From NCBI GenBank assembly GCA_015066815.1, contig SVNR01000010.1:1-62342 (forward strand): a stretch of 62,342 bases of DNA. The letters are read 5' to 3'. The position numbers and the translations under genes are program-made. Positions 52,795-62,047 of the stretch are shown piece after piece (the first letter of the stretch is position 1; each line of letters begins with the position of its first letter). The stretch is from Ruminococcus sp. (GTDB lineage Bacteria > Bacillota > Clostridia > Oscillospirales > Ruminococcaceae). The notes beneath the pieces were generated by a model, which ran no database searches, was not told the origin of the DNA, and was given only the letters and a program-made list of their open reading frames with translations.

Positions 52795-55407
52795 TCATGC
52801 TTTGTTTTCAGTGCATACAAACTCTTCTTTTTCAGGATCGTAGTCAACTATAAGGTCGGTTCCGGGCTCAAGATCAACAGCGATGATAGTTTTAGCTATA
52901 AGTGTTTCGACTGTTCTCTGAATATATCTCTTGAGCGGTCTTGCACCGAATTCAGGCTCAAAACCATCCTCTATGATAAAGTTCTTTGCGGCATCGGTTA
53001 CTGTTACTGTAAGCTGCTTGTCTTCAAGTCTTCTGCGGAGTGAATCAAGCATAAGGTCTACGATGCTCATTATCTGATCCTTCATGAGCGGCTTATAGAA
53101 TACTATCTCATCAAGACGGTTGAGGAACTCAGGTCTGAAGCTCTGCTTGAGGAGCTTGTCAACGTTTTCTCTTGCCTTGTCAGTGATCTCGCCGTTTTCT
53201 ATGCCATCAAGTATGAAGTGAGAGCCGAGGTTTGAAGTGAGAATGATGATAGTGTTTTTAAAGTCTACTGTACGGCCCTGTGAATCTGTTATACGGCCGT
53301 CGTCAAGTACCTGAAGAAGAGTATTGAACACGTCGGGATGCGCTTTTTCTACTTCGTCGAAGAGAACTACAGAGTACGGTTTTCTTCTTACAGCTTCTGT
53401 AAGCTGACCGCCTTCTTCGTAGCCTACATATCCCGGAGGAGCTCCTATAAGTCTGCTTACTGCATGCTTTTCCATATACTCGCTCATGTCTATACGAACG
53501 ATGTTCTTTTCATCATCAAAGAGACACTGCGCAAGCGCCTTTGCAAGCTCGGTCTTTCCCACACCTGTAGGGCCGAGGAAGAGGAAGGAACCGAGAGGCT
53601 GATTAGGATTCTGTATTCCTGCTCTTGAACGGAGTATAGCCTCGGAAACCTTGCGTACTGCTTCGTCCTGTCCGATAACACGCTGATGAAGTATAGATTC
53701 CATATTGAGAAGCTTTTCACGTTCGCTTTCCATGAGCTTGGAAACCGGTATTCCGGTCCATCTGCCGATTATTTTTGCTATTTCTTCATCAGTAACCTTG
53801 TTTCTGAGAAGTGAGTTTTCGCTCTTGGATTCTTCTGCAAGACGTTCTTTTTCTTCTATCTGCTTTGTAAGCTCAGGGAGCTTTGAGTATTTTAACTCAG
53901 CGGCTTTGTTAAGGTCGTATTCTCGTTCTGCCTTTTCAATCTCGCCGTTTACGGTTTCGAGCTCCTCGCGCAGCTTTGTTATGTCAGTGATAGCACTTTT
54001 TTCATTTTCCCACTGTGCCTTCATGCTGTTGAATTTTTCACGTAATTCGGCAAGCTCTTTGCGGATATCGTTGAGGTGCTCAACAGAGAGCTTGTCGTCT
54101 TCCTTTTTGAGTGCAGTTTCTTCGATTTCCAGTCTCATGATGTAACGTGATATCTCATCAAGCTCTGTAGGCATAGAGTCTATCTCGGTTCTTATCATGG
54201 CACATGCTTCGTCTACAAGGTCGATAGCCTTGTCAGGAAGGAAGCGGTCTGTGATATATCTGTTCGAGAGAACAGCTGCTGATATGATAGCCTGATCCTG
54301 TATCTTTACACCATGGAAAACCTCGTATCTTTCCTTGAGACCTCTGAGAATGGATATGGTGTCCTCAACTGTAGGTTCAGAAACCATAACCGGCTGAAAT
54401 CTTCTTTCGAGTGCCTTGTCCTTTTCGATATACAGTCTGTATTCGTTAAGTGTTGTAGCGCCTATACAATCTATCTCGCCTCTTGCAAGCATAGGCTTGA
54501 GGAGATTTCCGGCGTCCATAGCACCGTCTGATTTTCCGGCACCTACTATAAGATGGATTTCGTCTATAAAGAGAATAATGCGGCCTTCGGAGGCTTTTAT
54601 TTCCTTGAGTACAGCCTTGAATCTTTCCTCAAACTCGCCTCTGAACTTTGCACCTGCAACGAGTGAACCCATATCGAGTGAGAAAATATGCTTGTCACGG
54701 AGTGTGCTCGGAACATCGCCTCTTACTATACGGAGGGCAAGTCCTTCAGCAATAGCGGTTTTACCTACACCCGGTTCGCCTATGATAACAGGGTTGTTCT
54801 TGGTTTTTCTGGAGAGGATACGGATAATGTTTCGTATTTCGCTGTCACGTCCGATTACAGGATCAAGCTTGTTGTTGCGGGCAAGCTCTGTGAGATCCTG
54901 TCCGTACTTTGCAAGTACATCGTATGTCTCCTCAGGGTTCTGGCTTGTTACTCTTGTGTTTCCTCTTACTGAGGCAAGTACTTTCATAAAGTCCTGTGAG
55001 TTTATTCCGTACTGTGAAAAAAGCTTGGCCATAGAGGAGTTAGGCATTTCTATGACAGCAAGTACTATATGTTCTACGGAAACGTATTCGTCTCCCATTT
55101 TTTTTGCTTTGTTTTCAGCCTCTACGAGTGCTGCATCAACACTGTGTGTGAGATATACGGTGTCAGGAGCTCTTCCTGAGCCTGAAACCTTCGGAAGAGA
55201 ATTTACAAGGTTTTCGAGAGAAGCTGTCAGCGCTTCGGCAGATATGTTCATTTTTTTGAAAAGCTCTGCTGTGAGGCTGTTGTCAAGCTTCATAAGAGCA
55301 AGCAGAAGATGCTCCTGCTCGATGTTCATGTTCTGATTTGCTATAGCTATGTTCTGTGCTTCCTGAATTGCTTCGAGGGATTTTTGCGTGAATTTTTGTG
55401 CATTCAT
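52795..55407 (-). CDS. clpB: Disaggregase ClpB
   Basis: 870 residues, normal length. N domain (KFTQKSLEAIQEAQNIA), first AAA+ module with GEPGVGKTA and IILFIDEIHL, the M-domain coiled coil (~410-525, with the DKLSVEHLNDIRKELAELRE region) that marks ClpB rather than ClpC, and a second module with GPTGVGKTE and VVLFDEVEKAHPDV. It pulls apart protein aggregates with DnaK. No CIRCE lies upstream and I see no CtsR site, so its heat control is not evident. Confidence 0.97.
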   Translation of the reverse strand: MNAQKFTQKSLEAIQEAQNIAIANQNMNIEQEHLLLALMKLDNSLTAELFKKMNISAEALTASLENLVNSLPKVSGSGRAPDTVYLTHSVDAALVEAENKAKKMGDEYVSVEHIVLAVIEMPNSSMAKLFSQYGINSQDFMKVLASVRGNTRVTSQNPEETYDVLAKYGQDLTELARNNKLDPVIGRDSEIRNIIRILSRKTKNNPVIIGEPGVGKTAIAEGLALRIVRGDVPSTLRDKHIFSLDMGSLVAGAKFRGEFEERFKAVLKEIKASEGRIILFIDEIHLIVGAGKSDGAMDAGNLLKPMLARGEIDCIGATTLNEYRLYIEKDKALERRFQPVMVSEPTVEDTISILRGLKERYEVFHGVKIQDQAIISAAVLSNRYITDRFLPDKAIDLVDEACAMIRTEIDSMPTELDEISRYIMRLEIEETALKKEDDKLSVEHLNDIRKELAELREKFNSMKAQWENEKSAITDITKLREELETVNGEIEKAEREYDLNKAAELKYSKLPELTKQIEEKERLAEESKSENSLLRNKVTDEEIAKIIGRWTGIPVSKLMESEREKLLNMESILHQRVIGQDEAVRKVSEAILRSRAGIQNPNQPLGSFLFLGPTGVGKTELAKALAQCLFDDEKNIVRIDMSEYMEKHAVSRLIGAPPGYVGYEEGGQLTEAVRRKPYSVVLFDEVEKAHPDVFNTLLQVLDDGRITDSQGRTVDFKNTIIILTSNLGSHFILDGIENGEITDKARENVDKLLKQSFRPEFLNRLDEIVFYKPLMKDQIMSIVDLMLDSLRRRLEDKQLTVTVTDAAKNFIIEDGFEPEFGARPLKRYIQRTVETLIAKTIIAVDLEPGTDLIVDYDPEKEEFVCTENKA

Positions 55408-55524
55408 GGATATTTGTCCGCTACCCTTAAAAATAAAGCGGCAGCATGTCCTTTCTTGAATTTTTTTTTAAAAACTTCAGGTCTTTTTATGAATAAAATT
55501 ACCCTGAATTTTTATTTTTATATT

Positions 55525-55552
55525 ATTATAACACTATTACAGCAAAAGTCAA
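55525..55552 (-). promoter_or_regulatory. Promoter of clpB
   Basis: Read leftward: TTGACT (55552-55547), 16-bp spacer, TATAAT (55530-55525). The rest of the 308-bp gap before the next gene shows only the promoter at 55660. Confidence 0.75.
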
Positions 55553-55659
55553 TACAAATTTTTTCAGATGTGTTGATGTCGTATGATGGTGAAAAGTGTA
55601 AAGTTTATATGCCGAGATTTTTTAAAAGCGTATTTTATTTCTTTATTATGTGCAGAAAA

Positions 55660-55670
55660 TGTGCTATAAT
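55660..55670 (+). promoter_or_regulatory. Extended -10 promoter of the LRR-dockerin gene
   Basis: TGC-TATAAT with no good -35 box, typical of an extended -10 promoter. Confidence 0.55.
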
Positions 55671-55715
55671 AAAAATATATTCTGAAAAATAAATTAACGG
55701 AGATGAGCCTGCAAT

Positions 55716-56792
55716 ATGAAAAAAACAGATTTTTTTGCCGCAAAAGCAGTGGTGTCCGTACTTGTTTCGGGGATTATGCTTTTTTCGGAAAATACTTTTT
55801 CTCCTGTATACGCTCTGACTGAAATGCACAGTGAAGAGTCCCCGGTTTATTCGGAGGAGATAAACGGAGTAAGCTATACGCTTGACAGCGAAGGTGTTTT
55901 CACATGCAGCGGAAGAGGGGAAGTTGAGTCACGATATGTTATAGGTGAGCTGAAGGACAAAATAAAAAAGGTTGTTATAGAAGAAGGTCTGACTTATGTA
56001 GGTCCTGTTGCTTTTTACGGCTGTGACAGACTTACTGAGGTAACGCTTTCAGACAGCGTCACAGATATAGGACTTATGGCTTTTTATGGCTGCACAGGTC
56101 TTAGTGATATAGATATTTCCGGGGGCGTTACTTTTATAGAGGAGATGGCTTTTGAAAATACGGCTTTTTATAACAGCTTTGAAGAGGGTGCTGCTTATAT
56201 AGGAAACATTTTTTATAAGTACAAGGGAGAACTCCCTGAAAACACCCGGATAAAAATAAAGCCCGGCACTACCGGGATAAGTCCGGCGGCTTTTTCAGGA
56301 TGTACCGGACTTGTCGGAGTTGATATTCCCGATAGTGTGAAAAGTATAGGAAGCCGTGCCTTTGAAGGCTGTACAGGACTTTCGGAGGTAATCGTCCCTG
56401 ATGGCGTTGCGTCTGTAGAAATAGGTGCGTTCAGGGAGTGTACAGGTCTGAGGGAGATAACACTGCCCGGAAGCGTGACTGCTATAAAGCCTGATGCTTT
56501 TTCAGGCTGCCGTGCTCTTGAGGTTATATACGGCTGTAAGGGTTCCTGCGCAGAAGCATATGCGGCAGAGAACGGATACAGATTCATAGATACCGGCAGT
56601 TCTGAAGCAGTAATGGGGGACACAGACGGAAACGGTTCTGTTACAGCTTCGGATGCGGTTTTACTTGCAGGCTTTCTGCTCGGACGTATATCAGAGGACC
56701 ATATATGCAGAAAATCAGCCGATATGAATGAGAACGGAAAAACAGACATAGCTGACCTTGTGCTGCTCAAGGCTATGCTTGTCGGAGTATAA
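55716..56792 (+). CDS. Secreted LRR (BspA-like) protein with C-terminal dockerin
   Basis: 358 residues. Signal peptide (~1-35). A short N-terminal domain (~45-85, YTLDSEGVFTCSGRGEV) precedes about six LRR_5 units (~90-285; for example VGPVAFYGCDRLTEVTLSDS, ISPAAFSGCTGLVGVDIPDS). A type I dockerin (~303-356) has loops DTDGNGSVTASDA and DMNENGKTDIADL. No catalytic motif is visible, so it is probably a binding subunit of the cellulosome. CGGAGATG precedes ATG 55716. No terminator was seen after it. Confidence 0.93.
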   Translation: MKKTDFFAAKAVVSVLVSGIMLFSENTFSPVYALTEMHSEESPVYSEEINGVSYTLDSEGVFTCSGRGEVESRYVIGELKDKIKKVVIEEGLTYVGPVAFYGCDRLTEVTLSDSVTDIGLMAFYGCTGLSDIDISGGVTFIEEMAFENTAFYNSFEEGAAYIGNIFYKYKGELPENTRIKIKPGTTGISPAAFSGCTGLVGVDIPDSVKSIGSRAFEGCTGLSEVIVPDGVASVEIGAFRECTGLREITLPGSVTAIKPDAFSGCRALEVIYGCKGSCAEAYAAENGYRFIDTGSSEAVMGDTDGNGSVTASDAVLLAGFLLGRISEDHICRKSADMNENGKTDIADLVLLKAMLVGV

Positions 56793-56958
56793 TGGATGAA
56801 CGAGAAAATATAATACTTAACAAAACATATAAAACAAAATCTCCTGAGAAGAATATATCAAAATATAGAAACCATTACAACAATATTGTTTATGTTTAAC
56901 GAAAATAGTATATTTTCTGAAAACTTAAATGTAGAATATAGAAAAATTATTTCTGATA

Positions 56959-57035
56959 TGATATAATAAAACCAACAGGGGTCATATATCATATATGACC
57001 GATTTCTAACGCATCCGACAAGGTGTGCCGGATGC
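56959..57035 (+). promoter_or_regulatory. Promoter and structured leader of the CE8-PL9 gene
   Basis: Extended -10 TGA-TATAAT ends at 56967. The leader then has two hairpins: GGTCATATA/TATATGACC (56980-57000, near-perfect palindrome) and GCATCCG/CGGATGC (57011-57035, 11-base loop). Neither is followed by a T run, so they are not simple terminators. The rest of the 56793-56958 gap is A/T-rich and shows nothing clear. Confidence 0.6.
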
Positions 57036-57062
57036 AAAAATGTATAGTGTAGAGGTGTAATG

Positions 57063-60000
57063 ATGAAATCGATTACTAAAAAAATAGCAGCATTTGCATG
57101 TGCAGTCTGTGTTCTCTCATCGGCTGCGGCAGCATACAGACCGGTTATAACAGAGGCTCTTGCAGTTACCTCGATAAGCTCATATGCTTATGACTGGAGG
57201 GCGGCGTGGATAAACGTAACATCAAAGTCAGATGATACTGTTCTGTCTCCTGATATTTCACTTGCAGGTACGGTAAACAAGGAAGGAACCATTAAGCTTA
57301 TGATAAACGGCAGCAGTGCAGGAAGCACAAAAGTTGCCGCAAACGGTTCGTTCTCCTTCAAGGGCGTGCTACGTCCGGGAAGAAACGATGTAAACCTTAT
57401 TTTCACTGACGGCTCAGGTGTTACAACAAGAAAAACGTTCAACTATGTTTATCTTCAGAGCTATGATATAGTTGTTGACAAGAACGGTTCCGATTCAAGC
57501 GGAAAGCCTGTTTTTACTTCTGTACGCAACGCAATAAACGCTGCTGCTCCGGGACAGGTCGTTTTTGTAAAGAACGGTGACTATAACGAGAGAGTAGTAG
57601 TAAGAAACAGCGGTATAACAGTTATCGGTCAGGACAGCCAGAAGACAAGAGTACACTATTCCGTTGCATCAAAGGACGTAAGCGGCATGACAGAGAGAAA
57701 CTGTATGCTTATCGATTCTACAGCTACTGATTTTACTCTTGAGAATATGACGGTTGAAAACTCGTATCCGTATACAAACCAGTCGAACGAACAGGCAGAC
57801 GCTCTTTGTGTTCTTGCAGACAGAGCTATTTTTTCAAACGTAAGACTTGTAGGATATCAGGATACACTTCTTACTGACTCAAAGTCGTCATCAGTAATAA
57901 CAAGACAGTATTTTTACAAGTGCTACATAACAGGAAACGTTGACTTTATCTATGGAAGAGGACGTTCATACTTTGAAGATTGCGATATCGTAGGCAGATA
58001 TTCCAAGTATAAAAAAGAAGGCTGCTTTACTGCTCCGAGAACGGACAGTGCAAGTGCATACGGCTATGTATTCAATAACTGCCGCTTTACTGCAGAAAAC
58101 GGAATAGGTGACGGGACCTACAGGCTTGGAAGACCATGGGGAGCGGCTGCAGCTGCAGCGTTCATCAACTGCTATATGGGACCATGCATAGCTTCTGTTC
58201 CTTACAGCGATATGAGCGGCAACTCCTATAAAAACGCACGCTTCAAGGAGTACAAGTCCTTCGGCGGAGGTGCGGCAATAAACGGTGACAGACCGCAGAT
58301 AGGCGACGGAGATGTATCAAAGTATACAGCTAAAAACGTATTTTCAAACGGTGTATCATCTGCTTTTGACTATGAGACAAAAATGGATTCGATGTACGGC
58401 GGCAGCTCTTCCTCTGTCCCCGGAACACAGCCTCCGTCAGATCCCGGAACACAGTCAGCTCAGTATACCCATAACTTTACAGCAAGCGGTCCTGCGGCAT
58501 CATATTTTGTATCACAGGGTAACGTTCAGAACGACAAGGGAACTGTAGTTTATGAAAACATGAGCTTAACAGACTGTCTCAAGCTTGATTCCAAGGGAAG
58601 TCTTACGTTTACAACAAGCACTGTCAATGCGAAGCTCACTCTTGTTACCAAGGCTAAGATAGACAACGCAGAGATATATGTGAACGGTTCTCAGAACAGC
58701 GGGCTTACAGGGCTTTCGATGAACGGAAACACAAGATCGATAACTCTCACTTCTCCCGGCACATACACAATAAGCAAGGGCGTAGGTGAAACATATATAT
58801 ACTATGTTAAGGTAGAGGAAACCGGAGCTTCAGGTCAGCCTGCAGTAACACAGGCACCATCGCAGTCTCAGCCTCCTTCATCAAATCCTCCTTCTGTATC
58901 AGAGGGTGCTCTGTTCTGTGCACCGGGTGCAAAATCAGGTGCGGCAGGTACATATGCTGATCCGACTTCTGTAGAGGACGCTGTATCAAGAGTAAAAGCC
59001 GGAGGCGTTGTATGGCTCAAGGGCGGAAAATACAGCTTCAGCAAGACCCTGATGATAGAAGAATCCAACAGCGGAAAGTCCGGTGCGTACAAGACTATTG
59101 CGGCTGTACCCGGTGAAGAGGTTGTGTTTGATTTTTCAGCACTCTCAGTAAGCGACAGCAACAGAGGTGTCGTTATGCAGGGCAGCTGGTGGCACTGGTA
59201 TGGTATCAGGATACAGAAGGCAGGCGATAACGGCATGCTGCTTTCAGGCAGCAACAACATCATCGAGATGTGCGTGTTCAACAACAATCAGGATACCGGT
59301 CTTCAGATAAGCCGCTATAACTCAAGCTACGGCTTTGAAAAATGGCCTGCAAACAACTATATCAAGAACTGTACATCTATGAACAACTGCGATGACGCTA
59401 CAATGGAAAACGCTGACGGCTTTGCAGCGAAGCTTACCTGCGGAAACGGAAATCTTTTTGACGGCTGTATGGCATACTGCAACAGCGATGACGGATGGGA
59501 TCTCTATGCTAAGGAAGCGACAGGTCCTATAGGTGTTGTATCGTTCAAGAACTGTATCGCATTCAGAAACGGCTTTACAGAAGACGGCAGAGGCTATGGC
59601 GATTGTGACGGAAACGGCTTTAAGCTTGGCGGCGGCGGTGTAGGTACTGCCCATGTAGTAGATAACTGTATAGCTTTTGAAAACTTCCACTGTGGTTTTA
59701 CAGATAACAACAACCCGCTGCTCGGAAGCGTATCAAACTGTACTGCATATAAGAATGCAGCAGATTCAAAGGCAAACTTTATGGTTTACAGATGTACACA
59801 GACCAACACTACCTTCAAGAACCTTCTTTCGTACACAGGCGGAAACAGCAAGTGTTCAAACGATAAGTTCGTAGGCACTATCTCAAACTCTGTAATATAT
59901 AACGGAGGCTCTTACTATAAGGTAGGCGGTGCGACAAAGATTGAAAACAATGCCCCGGGCTCGAAGACAAACGCTCCTACGGACAATGACTTTGTAAGTG

Positions 60001-60479
60001 TAAAAGCACCTGCTATGGGCTCAGACTTCCATAAGATATGGAGAAACAAAGACGGCTCGATAAACACTCAGGGATTTCTTGAGGTCAAGTCGTCAAGCGG
60101 ACTTAACGGAATGGGCGCATCAGTAGCTGCGTTTTCAAACCAGAAGGCAACTCCGCTTCCTTCATACAGCACATCAACACCTCAGGAGACAACGGTAACG
60201 ACTACAACTCCGGCTCCTGTTACAACAACAGTAACTACAACTCCTGCACCTGTGACTACTACTCCTGCACCTGAAGTACCGGTTATCTGCGGTGAAATAA
60301 CAGGTGACGGTGTTGTGGATCTTACAGATCTTACATATCTGAGCCAGTATCTGCTCAAGGCTATTACCTTTGATGAAGCTCAGACAAAGGCGGCAGATAT
60401 AAACAAAGACGGAACAATCAATCTTACAGACCTTGCGCGTTTAAGACAGTTCCTTTCTAAAAAAATATCAGAGCTTTAA
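57063..60479 (+). CDS. Bifunctional pectinase: CE8 pectin methylesterase and PL9 pectate lyase with dockerin
   Basis: About 1,138 residues; ATG 57063 is better spaced from GAGGTG than ATG 57060. Positions are counted from 57060. Signal peptide (~1-35), Ig-like domain (~50-130), then CE8 (~135-445) with catalytic D268 (GYQDTLL), D295 (VDFIYG) and R358 (GRPWG). A linker leads to a beta-sandwich domain (~468-587), perhaps carbohydrate binding, and a second linker. PL9 (~615-1000) has calcium ligands D786, D810, D811 and D814, whose spacing matches those of Erwinia Pel9A, and catalytic lysine K855 in GFKLGG. A Thr/Pro linker (~1042-1075) and a dockerin (~1080-1138) close it. It would demethylate pectin and then cleave it. 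Confidence 0.96.
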   Translation: MKSITKKIAAFACAVCVLSSAAAAYRPVITEALAVTSISSYAYDWRAAWINVTSKSDDTVLSPDISLAGTVNKEGTIKLMINGSSAGSTKVAANGSFSFKGVLRPGRNDVNLIFTDGSGVTTRKTFNYVYLQSYDIVVDKNGSDSSGKPVFTSVRNAINAAAPGQVVFVKNGDYNERVVVRNSGITVIGQDSQKTRVHYSVASKDVSGMTERNCMLIDSTATDFTLENMTVENSYPYTNQSNEQADALCVLADRAIFSNVRLVGYQDTLLTDSKSSSVITRQYFYKCYITGNVDFIYGRGRSYFEDCDIVGRYSKYKKEGCFTAPRTDSASAYGYVFNNCRFTAENGIGDGTYRLGRPWGAAAAAAFINCYMGPCIASVPYSDMSGNSYKNARFKEYKSFGGGAAINGDRPQIGDGDVSKYTAKNVFSNGVSSAFDYETKMDSMYGGSSSSVPGTQPPSDPGTQSAQYTHNFTASGPAASYFVSQGNVQNDKGTVVYENMSLTDCLKLDSKGSLTFTTSTVNAKLTLVTKAKIDNAEIYVNGSQNSGLTGLSMNGNTRSITLTSPGTYTISKGVGETYIYYVKVEETGASGQPAVTQAPSQSQPPSSNPPSVSEGALFCAPGAKSGAAGTYADPTSVEDAVSRVKAGGVVWLKGGKYSFSKTLMIEESNSGKSGAYKTIAAVPGEEVVFDFSALSVSDSNRGVVMQGSWWHWYGIRIQKAGDNGMLLSGSNNIIEMCVFNNNQDTGLQISRYNSSYGFEKWPANNYIKNCTSMNNCDDATMENADGFAAKLTCGNGNLFDGCMAYCNSDDGWDLYAKEATGPIGVVSFKNCIAFRNGFTEDGRGYGDCDGNGFKLGGGGVGTAHVVDNCIAFENFHCGFTDNNNPLLGSVSNCTAYKNAADSKANFMVYRCTQTNTTFKNLLSYTGGNSKCSNDKFVGTISNSVIYNGGSYYKVGGATKIENNAPGSKTNAPTDNDFVSVKAPAMGSDFHKIWRNKDGSINTQGFLEVKSSSGLNGMGASVAAFSNQKATPLPSYSTSTPQETTVTTTTPAPVTTTVTTTPAPVTTTPAPEVPVICGEITGDGVVDLTDLTYLSQYLLKAITFDEAQTKAADINKDGTINLTDLARLRQFLSKKISEL

Positions 60480-60488
60480 AAAATGATC

Positions 60489-60532
60489 AAAACGGTAATC
60501 CGACAGCATAATAAGCCGGATTACCGTTTTTA
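60489..60532 (+). terminator. Terminator after the CE8-PL9 gene
   Basis: A 14-bp perfect stem AAAACGGTAATCCG / CGGATTACCGTTTT with a 14-base loop; ends in TTTTT. Confidence 0.9.
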
Positions 60533-60566
60533 TGTGAACGGAAAAAATATTTTTTAGTTCGCTATA
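60531..60566. repeat. Intergenic palindromic repeat, TATAGTGAAC family, copy 7
   Basis: TATGTGAACGGAAAAAATA pairs with the complement ending AGTTCGCTATA, with a few mismatches. It directly abuts the terminator. Confidence 0.75.
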
Positions 60567-60616
60567 TTTTAGGTGAGCATATTAAATCATCCGGAAACTG
60601 ATTTTTCTCTGATATA

Positions 60617-60645
60617 TTGACAAAAAAGACATAATATCGTATACT
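60617..60645 (+). promoter_or_regulatory. Promoter of the DUF3810-like gene
   Basis: TTGACA (60617-60622), 17-bp spacer, TATACT (60640-60645). Confidence 0.85.
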
Positions 60646-60650
60646 TTGGG

Positions 60651-60697
60651 GTAAACAACAAATTTGTTTTTTTATTTGCTATCAGCCGGTATGCACT
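60651..60697. repeat. Palindromic repeat copy 8 with the TATCAGCCG tail
   Basis: GTAAACAACAAATTTG with a right part ending ATTTGCTAT, followed by CAGCCGGTATGCAC, the same tail as at 26213 with one change. It lies in the transcribed leader of the DUF3810-like gene. Confidence 0.6.
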
Positions 60698-60751
60698 AAG
60701 CTTTCATAGTCTGTGGCCGGACAGGTCAATAATGTAAAAGAGGATTTTAAA

Positions 60752-61996
60752 ATGAAAAAGAAAATTCCGGTTTATCTTCGCATCGAACTCATACTCATAA
60801 TACTTACAGTGCTTATGGGACTTGTAACATTGTCACCGTCCTTGTGTGACTTCTATACGGATAATATTTATGGATATATTGCTGATGGGCTTGGGTATAT
60901 CAACTCATTTGTTCCGTTTGCAGTCGGAGAGATTGTGATGTATATCGGCGCTCTGGTGTTCATACTTGCAGTGATATTTCTTGTTCTTCTGATTTTTCTG
61001 CGAAGAAGGCAGGGGTACCGCAGGTTCTGTGCAGTGTACTACAAGACGCTTCTTGTTGCGTTAACGGCGCTTGTGTGTATATATATGCCAACATGGTATG
61101 TGCCGTTTTGCGGTACGGTGCTTGGGAGGGGAACGCAGGAACAGAAGACTGTATTCAGTGATAAAGAGCTTTATGCTCTGTATTCGTACGTAGTAGACGG
61201 TGCAAATGCTGCGGCTGCGGAGATACATATTGCTGAAGATGGTTCGGTTGATTTTCTTTCGCCTGAAGAATACAGAAAAAAGATGGAGTCTGCAATGCGT
61301 AATTTTTCAGACGAGTTTCCGAGGCTTGACGGATATTATCCGCCTGTAAAAACAGCTTTGTGTTCTGATATTCTTGACCGTATGAATATCGGAGGGTACA
61401 CATATCCGTTTACTATGGAGATGACGCATACAAAATATACCGACCCTGTATATTTGCCCTTGCTTGACGCTCATGAGACAGCTCATCACATGGGATACTA
61501 CAAGGAGAGCGAAGCCAATCTGGTATCACAGATAACACTCAGCAGCAGTGATGATCCTTTTCTGCGCCTTGCAGCGTTTATGGATATGTATCGTTATATT
61601 GAAGAGGATTATGATATGATGATCAGTCGTATCATAACAGAGCTTGAAGAAAGCGGTCAGCTCAGGTATCCCGATGCCTCCGGAGCTCAGACAAAAGAAG
61701 AAAAAGCAGAGAGATTCTGGACGATGCTGGAGATGAAAAGTCAGGCACTGAACGAGATTTTGGGTGAGGGGCATACACTGGATGAGCGTGTGTATGAGAT
61801 AATAGATCAGGCAAATCAGATAGAAGAGGAGATATATGAGAGTGATGCTCACCCTATAGATGATCTTCCGGCTGTAAACGACGCAATTGAGGAAACTGCT
61901 GTTTTTGGCTGGAGTACGCAGGCGGATATCCTTAAGGAAAATAATTATGACGGAGTTCTGCTTCTTTTGCTGCAGTATTTTGACGGAGAATTATAG
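60752..61996 (+). CDS. DUF3810-type membrane protein with HExxH motif (putative metallopeptidase)
   Basis: 414 residues from ATG 60752 (GAGGA 7 nt upstream); a GTG start 13 codons earlier has no ribosome site. Three membrane helices (~10-28, ~55-83, ~98-115), then an outer domain with HETAHHMGYYKESEAN. H241, E242 and H245 form an HExxH zinc-type site, and one of the following glutamates could be the third ligand. The DUF3810 family is otherwise uncharacterised. It probably acts at the membrane surface. The final ~80 residues are acidic and helical. Confidence 0.82.
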   Translation: MKKKIPVYLRIELILIILTVLMGLVTLSPSLCDFYTDNIYGYIADGLGYINSFVPFAVGEIVMYIGALVFILAVIFLVLLIFLRRRQGYRRFCAVYYKTLLVALTALVCIYMPTWYVPFCGTVLGRGTQEQKTVFSDKELYALYSYVVDGANAAAAEIHIAEDGSVDFLSPEEYRKKMESAMRNFSDEFPRLDGYYPPVKTALCSDILDRMNIGGYTYPFTMEMTHTKYTDPVYLPLLDAHETAHHMGYYKESEANLVSQITLSSSDDPFLRLAAFMDMYRYIEEDYDMMISRIITELEESGQLRYPDASGAQTKEEKAERFWTMLEMKSQALNEILGEGHTLDERVYEIIDQANQIEEEIYESDAHPIDDLPAVNDAIEETAVFGWSTQADILKENNYDGVLLLLLQYFDGEL

Positions 61997-62047
61997 CGGA
62001 ATTCAAATAGGTGAAATCAGGAACAGGATTTTCATGGAGGGGTATAT

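Noticed and set aside
54416-55336. Rightward ORF of 306 codons inside clpB
   Set aside because: Long, but Ser/Arg-rich and fully antisense to conserved ClpB motifs; typical shadow of codon bias.
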